Below, one piece after another: positions 19,329 through 28,200 of a DNA stretch of 64,000 nt. The DNA comes from Myroides pelagicus (GTDB lineage: Bacteria; Bacteroidota; Bacteroidia; Flavobacteriales; Flavobacteriaceae): contig NZ_WMJY01000013.1 of NCBI RefSeq assembly GCF_009711055.1, positions 19,913-83,912 of the forward strand. The letters run 5' to 3'. Numbering within the stretch: the first letter of the stretch is position 1; each line of letters begins with the position of its first letter. A program made the position numbers and the translations under genes. The notes beneath the pieces are model-generated. The model had not been told where the DNA came from, made no database searches, and worked only from the letters and a program-made list of their open reading frames with translations.

Positions 19329-19790
19329 ATGAAAAGAAAAAGTGTATTAGTAGTGGCTGCATTAGCCTTATCTATCGGTTTTGTAAGTTGTAAAAACGAT
19401 AAAAAAACAGATGCTGAAACAAAAGTAGAACAAGTAATAAAAGAAGAAATTGTGATAGATGATCACACATCTGAAAACGCGCTTGACTGGGCTGGTACTT
19501 ACCAAGGAGTGCTTCCTTGTGCTGATTGTCCTGGTATCGAAACGACTATCGTATTAAATCAAGATGGTACTTTTTCTAAAGTGACTGTATATCAAGAGAA
19601 AGCTGACGCTAAGTTTGAGGATAAAGGAGCGTTCACGTGGAATGACAAAGGAAGTATCGTTGTTTTGAAAACAGAAACAGGAGAGACTTCTCAATACCAA
19701 GTTGCGGAAGGAAGTATCTTAGCTTTAGATACTGCTGGTAATGTGATCGAAGGCGAATTAGCTGAGAATTATAGATTAGCGAAGAAATAA
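19329..19790 (+). CDS. NlpE-like copper-resistance-family lipoprotein (N-terminal domain only)
   Basis: The 153-aa lipoprotein (MKRKSVLVVAALALSIGFVSC, lipid Cys20) has the NlpE N-terminal fold: WAGTYQGVLPCADCPGIETTIVLNQDGTF, with CxxC at Cys63/Cys66, and a tail of short beta strands ending ENYRLAKK. E. coli NlpE is an outer-membrane lipoprotein that signals surface contact and copper or lipoprotein stress to the Cpx system. This protein lacks the C-terminal OB-fold domain of NlpE, as do most Bacteroidota homologues, and no Cpx genes are near. A role as a metal-responsive or redox-sensitive envelope lipoprotein is inferred. It is monocistronic with a strong terminator. Confidence 0.85.
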   Translation: MKRKSVLVVAALALSIGFVSCKNDKKTDAETKVEQVIKEEIVIDDHTSENALDWAGTYQGVLPCADCPGIETTIVLNQDGTFSKVTVYQEKADAKFEDKGAFTWNDKGSIVVLKTETGETSQYQVAEGSILALDTAGNVIEGELAENYRLAKK

Positions 19791-19804
19791 TCTATTGAAG
19801 TGAT

Positions 19805-19843
19805 AAAGAGAGAGGCTACCTGATTCAGGTAGCCTCTCTCTTT
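19805..19843 (+). terminator. Strong Rho-independent terminator after the NlpE-like gene
   Basis: A stem of about 19 bp (AAAGAGAGAGGCTACCTGA with its complement) with almost no loop. Being symmetric, it could act on both strands. Confidence 0.9.
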
Positions 19844-19938
19844 ATATTCACCACTTTACTCTACGGCTTGTATATAATAAGATAGAGCTACAAACCAGTA
19901 GTTTATAGCTCTATGTATTAAATATAGAAAAATCACTC

Positions 19939-20283
19939 TTATTTATTGTAAACACTTTCTTTTTTGAAGTGAACAGTCAATAGATAATAAATAACAGCTC
20001 TGTATTTATTTCTGTTTGATTGTCCATACTGATCCATTACTTTAGCAATTGCCTGGTCTAATTTAGGACCGTCTTGTAAACCTAATTTCTTGATTAAGAA
20101 ATTGTTTTTAACCGTTGCCAACTCAGTTTCAGAAGTACCAGCTACTGTCGAAGAATCCTTGTTGTAGATAGAAGGACCACATCCAATAGTTACTTTTTCT
20201 AGTAAATCCATGTTTGGAGTTACACCGCATTTATCTTTTAAATCTGCAGCGTACTTTTCGATAAGTTCAGCTCTTTTACTCAT
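19939..20283 (-). CDS. DUF2853 family protein
   Basis: The 114-aa cytoplasmic protein begins MSKRAELIEKYAADLKDKCGVTPNMDLLEKVTIGCGPSIYNKDSSTVA and ends with an HFKKESVYNK-type tail, matching the DUF2853 family in length and pattern. It looks all-alpha, with no signal peptide and no catalytic motif that I can name. The family has no established function. It lies 78 bases downstream of menD on the same strand and could share its transcript. Confidence 0.85.
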   Translation of the reverse strand: MSKRAELIEKYAADLKDKCGVTPNMDLLEKVTIGCGPSIYNKDSSTVAGTSETELATVKNNFLIKKLGLQDGPKLDQAIAKVMDQYGQSNRNKYRAVIYYLLTVHFKKESVYNK

Positions 20284-20361
20284 AGTTATTTTGTTTATTT
20301 TTTTTTATAGGTACAATATACTCAAAATATTTGTAACTCAAAAAACAAAAAAAGGTGTTTT

Positions 20362-22014
20362 TTACATATTGCGAAAGTAATTACGCAATACTTGATCATT
20401 TACCTCAGTAGGTGTACTAATTTCTAAGATAGAAGGTTTTTTGTTTTGTGACCAAAAACTAGGAAGCACACTCTTTAGGTCTGCTAGATTATCTACAGTA
20501 GTATAGGCATAATTATACATCTTAGCTAAGTGCTGGGCGGTCAGCTGATGTGTCGTCTCAAAATAGGTATTGAACACTGGTGTCTGTTTATGTCCTGGCA
20601 AAATACGGAAGATACCTCCTCCTTTGTTGTTTAACAAAATGATCTTAAAGTTTGTTGGTGTATAAGCATTCCAAAGGGCGTTACTATCATATAGAAAGCT
20701 AATGTCTCCTGTGATTAGTACCGTAGGGCGATCACTACCTACTGCTGCCCCAATTGCTGTTGAAGTACTTCCGTCAATACCGCTGGTCCCGCGATTACAG
20801 AATACCACGATACTAGGATCGATAGGTACTAGCTGAGCGTAGCGTATTGCTGAGCTATTGCTGATTTGCAATTGGGAGTTTTTTGGAAGTGTTTGCATCA
20901 GGCATTCAAATACTTGCAAGTCACTATATGGAATTTGTTGCATATAGGCTAGATGCTTCTCTTGTCTTTGTTTAGCAATAGAATAGGCCCAGGATTGATA
21001 CTTACTAGGGGTAAGGCTCACACGTTCTAGTAGGCTTTGAAAGAAGCGCGCTGGTGTATCAATAATTTTGTGGCTCAAAGCATCAAAAGTATCATAGTGT
21101 CTCTGCAAGTCGATGTGCCAATGTTCACTAGGTTTATACTTGCGCAGGCAAGCTTTGATGCGCTTACTCACCACCATTCCTCCAAAGGTGATTAGAATAT
21201 CAGGGGCAAAGGCCTTGAAATCCTCTTCTGAAAAGGTGGTAATCACCCGGTCGATGTGCTCGATAAATTTAGGGTGGTGTAAGTTAGAGGTTGTCTCGGT
21301 TAGTACGACCACTGATGGGTCAATAGCTAGACGCTCCAAGATTATTTGACTTAAGCTATGGGGAGTATTAACACCGACTAAGATTAGTTTTTTCTGTGCT
21401 TGATTCCAAGTGTTTACATAGTGGTCATAGTCTATAGCTTCAATGTTTTTTTCTTGGTATGTGGCTATTTGTGGGGTTGTTGTTAGTTGCTCTACGGTGT
21501 TGTACAGTGGCTCTTCAAAAGGAGCGTTTATGTGTACAGGACCTCTCTTAGCTTTTGCCGTATGTATAGCTTTATTGATAAGTGTATCATTGACTAGAGA
21601 TGCCTGTTCGGTTAGATTGGCACTCAGTAGTATGTGATTGGCATAAACATCTTTTTGACGAATAGTTTGCCCATCTCCAATATCTATTTTATAGCTTGGA
21701 CGATCAGCCGAAATAACCACTAGGGGTATTTCACTGTAGAATGCTTCTGCTACGGCAGGGTAATAATTTAGTAGGGCAGAACCTGAAGTACAGACTATAG
21801 CTGTGGGTTCATTGGTTTGCTGAGCGATACCCATTGCAAAAAAGGCAGCACAACGCTCGTCGGCTATACTGTAACACATAAAAAAAGGATCACTAGCAAA
21901 CCCTATAGTTAATGGGGCATTGCGTGATCCTGGTGAGATGATAATATGTTTAAGATTGTTTGCTTTACAGATTTGAATAATACTTTGCGCTAATTGTATT
22001 TCTGGATAAGTCAT
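20362..22014 (-). CDS. menD: MenD, SEPHCHC synthase of menaquinone biosynthesis
   Basis: MenD is a thiamine-diphosphate enzyme that joins isochorismate and 2-oxoglutarate to give SEPHCHC in the cytoplasm, the first committed step to menaquinone. The 550-aa length fits the family. Visible motifs are HIIISPGSRNAPLT near the N-terminus, ADERCAAFFAMG with the ThDP-activating Glu53, TSGSALLNYYPAVAEAF, PLVVISADRP, and the ThDP/metal loop GDISFLYDSNALWN at about residue 440 followed by NNKGGGIF. It lies 50 bases downstream of the glutathione peroxidase gene on the same strand. Other men genes are not in this window. Confidence 0.97.
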   Translation of the reverse strand: MTYPEIQLAQSIIQICKANNLKHIIISPGSRNAPLTIGFASDPFFMCYSIADERCAAFFAMGIAQQTNEPTAIVCTSGSALLNYYPAVAEAFYSEIPLVVISADRPSYKIDIGDGQTIRQKDVYANHILLSANLTEQASLVNDTLINKAIHTAKAKRGPVHINAPFEEPLYNTVEQLTTTPQIATYQEKNIEAIDYDHYVNTWNQAQKKLILVGVNTPHSLSQIILERLAIDPSVVVLTETTSNLHHPKFIEHIDRVITTFSEEDFKAFAPDILITFGGMVVSKRIKACLRKYKPSEHWHIDLQRHYDTFDALSHKIIDTPARFFQSLLERVSLTPSKYQSWAYSIAKQRQEKHLAYMQQIPYSDLQVFECLMQTLPKNSQLQISNSSAIRYAQLVPIDPSIVVFCNRGTSGIDGSTSTAIGAAVGSDRPTVLITGDISFLYDSNALWNAYTPTNFKIILLNNKGGGIFRILPGHKQTPVFNTYFETTHQLTAQHLAKMYNYAYTTVDNLADLKSVLPSFWSQNKKPSILEISTPTEVNDQVLRNYFRNM

Positions 22015-22064
22015 AATAGAAAACTAAAGCTCAAATATACAAACAAACTAAGCAATTTCTCTGT

Positions 22065-22661
22065 TTATTCTGCGGTAATTTTGTTTTTGATCCAGTCTTT
22101 AATCTCAGGATCTGTAGGTAATATACGAGGATTGATAACTGCCTGTAAATGCCCCTTTTCATCGATTAGGTACTTTTGAAAGTTCCATTCCACGGTACTA
22201 TCGATAAAGCCATTTTGACTTTTTTGAGTAAGGAAAGCATAGATCGGTGCGATATCATCTCCTTTTACAGATATTTTTTCCATCATCGGGAAAGTTACCC
22301 CATAGTTTGCTTGGCAAAAAGTTGCAATTTCTTGGTTTGTACCTGGTTCTTGAGCGCCAAAATTATTGGCAGGGAACCCAACGATAATGAAGTCCTCTGC
22401 TCCAAATTCGTCATATATGCTTTGTAGTTGTTTGTATTGAGGGGTAAGACCACATTCTGATGCTGTGTTGACAATCAAGATTTTTTTACCTTTTAAAGTG
22501 GCAAAGTCAAATTCATCTCCATTGATATCCTTTACTTTAAACTGATAAATGGTTTTATCCTTTTTTTGTTTGTTCATAATTTCGGTGTTTATATTGGGTG
22601 TTATTGATGCAAATGATGCACCACTGATTAGTAAGCTCGCTATTAGTACTATTTTTCTCAT
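22065..22661 (-). CDS. Exported glutathione-peroxidase-family thiol peroxidase
   Basis: The product reduces peroxides with a thiol, usually thioredoxin in bacteria. It has the three GPx motifs: NTASECGLTPQY with the peroxidatic Cys70, GFPANNFGAQEPG with the catalytic Gln, and VEWNFQKYLID with the catalytic Trp. The second motif has Ala where many family members have Cys (FPCNQF), so any resolving Cys would be elsewhere, perhaps in FCQANYGVTFP. I chose the ATG at 22661, not the one 30 bases upstream, because it begins a clean signal peptide (MRKIVLIASLLISGASFA). The enzyme would therefore act in the periplasm. It probably shares a transcript with menD. Confidence 0.92.
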   Translation of the reverse strand: MRKIVLIASLLISGASFASITPNINTEIMNKQKKDKTIYQFKVKDINGDEFDFATLKGKKILIVNTASECGLTPQYKQLQSIYDEFGAEDFIIVGFPANNFGAQEPGTNQEIATFCQANYGVTFPMMEKISVKGDDIAPIYAFLTQKSQNGFIDSTVEWNFQKYLIDEKGHLQAVINPRILPTDPEIKDWIKNKITAE

Positions 22662-22900
22662 CTTGTTGTTTGTTTTATAGGCAATATACAAATTATGGCT
22701 TTACCTAGGCTAATATTTAACGTATTTTGACCTGGATTATTGTACTGATAAAAGGAGTAATATGTTTTTTGTACTTTGTTTTAACCCTTCTATTTTCTTG
22801 AAACAGTAGCTGTTTGATCCTCAGGTAGGTAGTTATTTTTTGGCATTGGGAAAAAGTGTGGTTTTGTTATTTGTCAAAATAACTAGGCGCTGATTGTAAA

Positions 22901-23563
22901 TTAAACAATCAAAGAGACCTGTGTATATTTACCTGCAACCGAAGAAATGGTTAGCTCTGCTTCTATGTGATCTGCTCTTTCGTGCATATTCTGTATGCCA
23001 ATACCCTTATAAAGTTGATTTTTTTGTATGCCCTTGCCATTGTCGCTTACCTTAAAGAGGATTTGATCGTGATAAGATTTAATGCTTACCTCACACTTAT
23101 TGGCTTGTGCGTGTTTGTTTACATTTTGTAAGGCTTCCTGTAAGATGTGATAGATATTTGCTTTTTGTTGAATGCTAAGGTCGCTCAGGGGTAAGTCTTT
23201 GTCTATCTGTAGGGTGAATTTTGTATTGTGAGGGTTTATTTGTCGCTCGACAAGATCGCTGAGCAGTTGTTCGAACCCATTATTGACAATATTATTTTTG
23301 ACCAAAGAATGGGATATACCGCGCACTGTAGCTTCTAGATTACTCAATTCGTTGACTAAGGATTGTTTCATCTGTTGATCTTCAACTTGTAGTTGTTGTA
23401 CGTTAAATCGCAGGGCAAAGACACTATTGACCACACTGTCGTGTAAGTCTTTGGATATGCGTAGGCGTTCTTGAACAATAGCCTTGTGTTCGATGGCATT
23501 GTTTTCTATTAAGAGATTGAGGATTTGCTCGTTTTTTTGTCTGTTAGCACTGTTGATTAACAA
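22901..23563 (-). CDS. Truncated NarL-type sensor histidine kinase (kinase core only, probably decayed)
   Basis: The 220-aa frame has a HisKA_3 dimerisation motif (ERLRISKDLHDSVVNSVF, His41) and a HATPase_c domain (ILQEALQNVNKHAQA N-box, VSDNGKGI G1-box, GIGIQNMHERA G2-box). These are typical of Bacteroidota kinases that carry a signal peptide, TPR repeats and a membrane helix before the core, and none of those is present. The only start is TTG at 23563; the next Met is about 65 residues in, after the phospho-accepting His. Upstream lies a remnant of the original N-terminus in another frame. No LuxR-type response regulator is adjacent. It is most likely a deletion product and non-functional, though a soluble kinase fragment cannot be excluded. 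Confidence 0.7.
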   Translation of the reverse strand: MLINSANRQKNEQILNLLIENNAIEHKAIVQERLRISKDLHDSVVNSVFALRFNVQQLQVEDQQMKQSLVNELSNLEATVRGISHSLVKNNIVNNGFEQLLSDLVERQINPHNTKFTLQIDKDLPLSDLSIQQKANIYHILQEALQNVNKHAQANKCEVSIKSYHDQILFKVSDNGKGIQKNQLYKGIGIQNMHERADHIEAELTISSVAGKYTQVSLIV

Positions 23564-23744
23564 GGCTTTAACTGCTGACTGATGGAGTCTCTGTTGTCAT
23601 GGTATAGGCGTATGGTATAGAGGTTGTCTAAATCTACTTGATGGGTATGTTCTACAGATTGACAGCTAATAGCACTCAATCCTAATAGATTAAGGGCAAA
23701 AAAATAAATAGTATAGCGGATTGTCTTTGCATCAAATCAAGCAT
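23564..23744 (-). pseudogene. N-terminal remnant of the sensor kinase gene
   Basis: Read on the - strand, one frame gives TIRYTIYFFALNLLGLSAISCQS, then VEHTHQVDLDNLYTIRLYHD, and stops at QQLKPC. This looks like a lipoprotein-type signal sequence followed by the start of a periplasmic sensor. It has no ATG in frame; the ATGs at 23744 and 23732 lie in a different frame, consistent with a small indel near the start. It runs into the kinase core frame at about 23564-23595 with a frame change, so the TPR and transmembrane region appear deleted. Confidence 0.55.
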
Positions 23745-23936
23745 CTTTAGTTTGGTAATGGGCAAAGGTAGTACGAATTATTGTTTTAAAGAAATGCGAC
23801 TTTATTTCTTAACAGCTGTTATTGTGATTGATAGTGTATTGATACTTTTTTAAAAATTAATCGATTACTTAGTTAGGCTATACTAGTAAAACTTATAACT
23901 TTGATAGTCTGTTTTAACGCCAAATAACGATAAAAG
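23745..23936 (+). other. Upstream region of pheA
   Basis: AT-rich leader with a 10-bp palindrome AACAGCTGTT at 23811-23820. No attenuator-like leader peptide rich in Phe codons was seen. Confidence 0.35.
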
Positions 23937-24788
23937 ATGAAATCGGTAATTATTCAAGGAATCAAAGGTTCGTTTCACCACGAAGCCGTAACGAGATTCT
24001 TTAAAGATCAAGAGGTGGACATCGTTGATAGTCCTACTTTCAATTCACTGGTCAGACAAGTGGTCAATCACTCGGTTGATTACGGGATGATGGCTATCGA
24101 AAACTCTATTGCGGGCTCTATATTGCCCAATTATTCATTGATGACCAAAAACAAACTGTATATCGGTGGGGAAATAGCACTGCCTATCAAGCACAACCTT
24201 TTGGCACTCAAAGGACAAACATTAGAGGATATTCACCAGGTTCGCACGCATCCCATGGCACTGTTGCAGTGTGAAAACTTTTTGGACAATTACGAGCATT
24301 GGCAGCGCTTAGCGATGGATGATACTGCGACTTGTGCGCGCAATATTCAAGACAAACAAATGCACGGTGTGGCTTCGATTGGGTCTAAATTGGCCGCTCA
24401 GATGTATGATCTAGAGATATTAGCTGAGGATATACACGATGTGTATGACAATTATACGCGATTTTATCTAGTGGGAACCAAGCCAATACAGGTGAAGGGG
24501 TTTAATAAAGCGACGCTTTACTTCTATACAGATCACAAAAAGGGTAGACTCAGTAAGGTCTTGGAGATATTAGCTTCTCACGAGCTCAATTTAACTAAAA
24601 TACAGTCAGTACCTTTGTCAGGTAGTGTATTTGAGTACTCGTTTCACGTGAATGTCGTACTTGTCAACGAGAATTATGATTTGTATTACAAAGCATTAGA
24701 AGAATTAAAACAAGCTACACAATACCTTGTGGTACTCGGGGAATATATTGAGGATAAACGCCCTGTCTATAAGGAACAGGAGCAATAA
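23937..24788 (+). CDS. pheA: Prephenate dehydratase
   Basis: This cytoplasmic enzyme converts prephenate to phenylpyruvate in phenylalanine synthesis. The 283-aa length fits a monofunctional dehydratase. The catalytic domain (about residues 1-180) shows IQGIKGSFHHEAV, YGMMAIENSIAGSI, HPMALLQCENFL and the NYTRFYLVG motif holding the catalytic Thr near residue 172. An ACT regulatory domain follows (ATLYFYTDHKKGRLSKVLEILASHELNLTKIQS). The usual ESRP feedback motif reads KIQSVPL here, so phenylalanine sensing may differ from the E. coli type. No chorismate mutase domain is fused. The gene stands alone before a strong terminator. Confidence 0.95.
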   Translation: MKSVIIQGIKGSFHHEAVTRFFKDQEVDIVDSPTFNSLVRQVVNHSVDYGMMAIENSIAGSILPNYSLMTKNKLYIGGEIALPIKHNLLALKGQTLEDIHQVRTHPMALLQCENFLDNYEHWQRLAMDDTATCARNIQDKQMHGVASIGSKLAAQMYDLEILAEDIHDVYDNYTRFYLVGTKPIQVKGFNKATLYFYTDHKKGRLSKVLEILASHELNLTKIQSVPLSGSVFEYSFHVNVVLVNENYDLYYKALEELKQATQYLVVLGEYIEDKRPVYKEQEQ

Positions 24789-24806
24789 AACTCTTTAATA
24801 AGAATT

Positions 24807-24845
24807 ACAAAGGGCTACTTTTATTTTTGGATAGTAGCCCTTTGT
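24807..24845 (+). terminator. Rho-independent terminator after pheA
   Basis: A 13-bp perfect stem ACAAAGGGCTACT / AGTAGCCCTTTGT with a T-rich loop. T-richness after the stem is modest. Confidence 0.85.
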
Positions 24846-25212
24846 GTTAAGCCTTGGTTAAGTTCTAATTATGCTTTTTCTGTGCTTTAAGGGAGTGTGG
24901 TTTTTGAAAGATAAGCGGGTGTTTATCTTAGCTAATCACGTGTGTTTTTATTTCAATTTTAGTTGGGTATCCACTCCATGGTTTATTAGCGTATCCCTTG
25001 ATAGCTAAGGCGGTGTATCGCTTTGCGGTGATTAAGTGTCTTTTCTTTTCCTATGGAGGGTTCTAAGAATAATAGTCGTTGCTGTTAGGTGGTTTTTGCG
25101 CTGTTTTTTAACAGTAGTTACTAGGGGGTGTTAATCTTTCAAACTTAACTTTCACTTGATGTATAGGGATTTATTTGGCAGTAGATTGCCAAAAAATTTC
25201 AAAACATCAGTT
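24846..25212. other. Leader region of the HTCS-type regulator gene
   Basis: About 370 bases without a gene and less AT-rich than other gaps. No clear promoter, riboswitch or small ORF could be recognised. The TTG at 25156 and ATG at 25159 are open to the regulator frame, but they would add a long N-terminus before the signal peptide. Confidence 0.4.
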
Positions 25213-28200
25213 ATGAGGTATCTACTCTTGTTTTTATTGTTGTTATCCACTGGGATAAAAGGTCAGAATATCAACTTCAAGTCTATAACCACTAGTTCGG
25301 GACTCTCGAATAACTCTATCAATTGTATGGAGAACAGCCCAACAGGGGAATTGTGGATAGGAACATGGGACGGACTGACGGTGTATGACGGGAAGAAGTT
25401 TGCCATCTATAAGCACGCGAAAGACGGCAATCAATCACTTGCTGGAAACAATGTGTTTTCAATTCTTCAGGATAAAGATCAGCAGATGTGGGTAATGACA
25501 GATGCTCGGTATTTGGGGCGTTACCTAGGCGAAGGATTGTTTGACAATTATTTGTTAGAAGACTATCCGATTGCGATGCATTTAAATAAAAAAGGAACAT
25601 TAGAAGTTCTTCTGAAAAACGGGAAGAGCTTTCAGGCTGCAGTGGTACAGGGGCAGACTATTGTCACTGAGCTTGCTAATTATCAACTTGACTCACTCTA
25701 TACTTCTGATGAGCAAAAAGCGATACAATCTTTATATAAAAGATTGCAAATGGAAGAGGAGGTTAATGCAATTCTTCGAAAGGGGGATCAAGAGTATTGG
25801 ATAGCTACACGTACTAAGGGGTTACACATCGTAGGTATCGACTCCATAAAGGGTCAGCAGCATCAGGCTAGGATCGTAGGGAAGATCGCCTCAGATGTCT
25901 ATGCACCTTATGGATTAAAAAGTAATGAGATTTCTATATTACATCAAGATATTTATGGTTATACATGGTTAGGACTCAAAGATGGTGGGGTAGCCATGAT
26001 CCTCGATGAAAAAAACTCTATTGATGGTGTATATCCTCACTATGTAAATCAACCGTATTTGCCTATGGAGACCGTGCGTGCATTGACTAAAGATTTGCAA
26101 GAACGTCACTGGGTGGGCTATTATACCGAAGGGCTGTTTGTAAGAGAACAAGGACAAAAGCAATATAAAGCTTTTGAACTTTACAAAGCCAAAGAAGATA
26201 AAGATTGGAAACGCATACGCAGTTTGTTTACTGATAGTAGAGGAAGTGTATGGGTAGGTACTTATGCAGGAGTGGTGCGTATAGATGGTCAAAAGCAGAC
26301 TTACTATTCCAAATCGACAACTCCTTTTCTCAGTGCCGATAGGACATATGCCTTTGCACAGGAGGATCAAACACTTTGGTTAGGTAGTTGGGGTGGCGTG
26401 AGTAAATACAATATGCACAGACAGGCTTTTGAGTCTTTTTACGGACAAGATAAACTAGAGCAGTATCATATCCGCGCTATAAATGTAGTGGACGACCTGC
26501 TTTATATCGCTACAGAATTGCATGGGTTGATTATATTTGATAGTCAAACTGGTCAGCTCAAAAACATCGACGAGAAGACTGGGTTGATTGGCAATAGCGT
26601 CTATGATATTTATATAGACAACTATTCTGGGGAGCTGTGGGTAGCTACTCTTGGAGGAATAAGTATATTTGACAGGGACTTTAACCTGATTAATACTATT
26701 ACTGAGCAAGAGGGATTACCTAGTCACTTGGTGTATAGTTTAAATGTGCTGGATAGTTATGTTTGGATTAGTACCACCAAAGGGGTTGCGGCTATAGATA
26801 AGGTAACCAAACAAATAACAAATTACAGTCAGTATATCGGTTGGCAAGGCCTTGAGTTTGCCGAAGGTGCTCATTACAAAGATGAAGCTACTGGAAATAT
26901 TGTTTTAGCAGGATATAAAGGGATTAACTTTTTTAATCCAAACGACTTATTAAAACAACGACCTTCTCCTTTCTTTAAGTTGTGGATTAATCAGCAATTG
27001 GTTGATTTAGAGCAAGAGCTGTCTTTTGCAGCATCGGATAATAATCTAGTGATTGAAATATATCCTGTCGGCTTTGTTGATTATCCTGTGAATCAATATC
27101 AGTACCGCATTATAGGACTATTTGATGATTGGCGTGTCTTACCGACAGAGCCGGTTAAGCTGGACAACTTAGCTTGGGAGGATTATAGCTTTGAGATACG
27201 CAATGCACTAGATAAAGAAAAACCTATTGTTTATCAACGCAGTTTTATGGTACACAAACCGTGGTATCTCAATACTTTGTTGTGGGTAGGTTTTATCGCC
27301 TTAGTATTGATTGCGATCTATTTCAAGCTTAGACAGCGAAAAATAGCACAGCAAAAAAAAGAGTTGTACTTGACTAACCAAGTAAAATTGCGTACTCAGG
27401 AGATTCAACAACAGCAACAGAGTTTGCTACAGCAGAATAAGCAGCTCAACGAGCTTCACCAAGAAGTACTCGATCAAAAGCAAGAGTTATTGCGCGTACA
27501 CAGCAAGCTAAAGAACGGAGATATAGAGATTGAGAAATTGCGTCTGTTCTTGCTTTCAAAAATGAAGAAACCACTGATTACTATTTTGGAGAATATAGGT
27601 GACGCTGTTGAGCACCAAGAGATAAAGAATGAACTAGTGGGCTTGTACGATATGGTCAGAGAGTGGAACTACTTAGAGCAAATCCGCGAGATTGACACCA
27701 AGGGGAATATCAATGTAAACTTAGCTCAGTATACTCATCGTCTCATTGATCAATGGATATTGATGAGTAGGCGCTATGAAGTATCCTTAAAGGTAGATAA
27801 TCAATTGAGCGAACAGTGGGGGTCTATCGATGCGATGCGTATAAAGATATTGTTTCAGTATTTGTTTTCGGAGTGTTTTAAGTTTATGGGAGAAAACCAA
27901 AGGCTTGATGCTCTTGTAGATAGTAGAGAATCAGTACTACGCCTTGTATTATCTAGTGAGAGTACGTCTTTACAAGCGTACTGGGAAGAGAATAAAAAGT
28001 ATAGCCCTTATTTGCGCGCTGTGAGTTATTTAATCAAGGAATTGGGGGCAACTATGCACAATACTAGTGAACATAAAGCTTTTGAATTGAGTATTGATAT
28101 TCCTGTTTTGCAAGAAACTCAGCACGATGGCCCTACAGCAGGGTGGACGGATCTATTAGAGGATTTAGAAGTACTTCCCAAAGATAAGCTTAATGTACTT

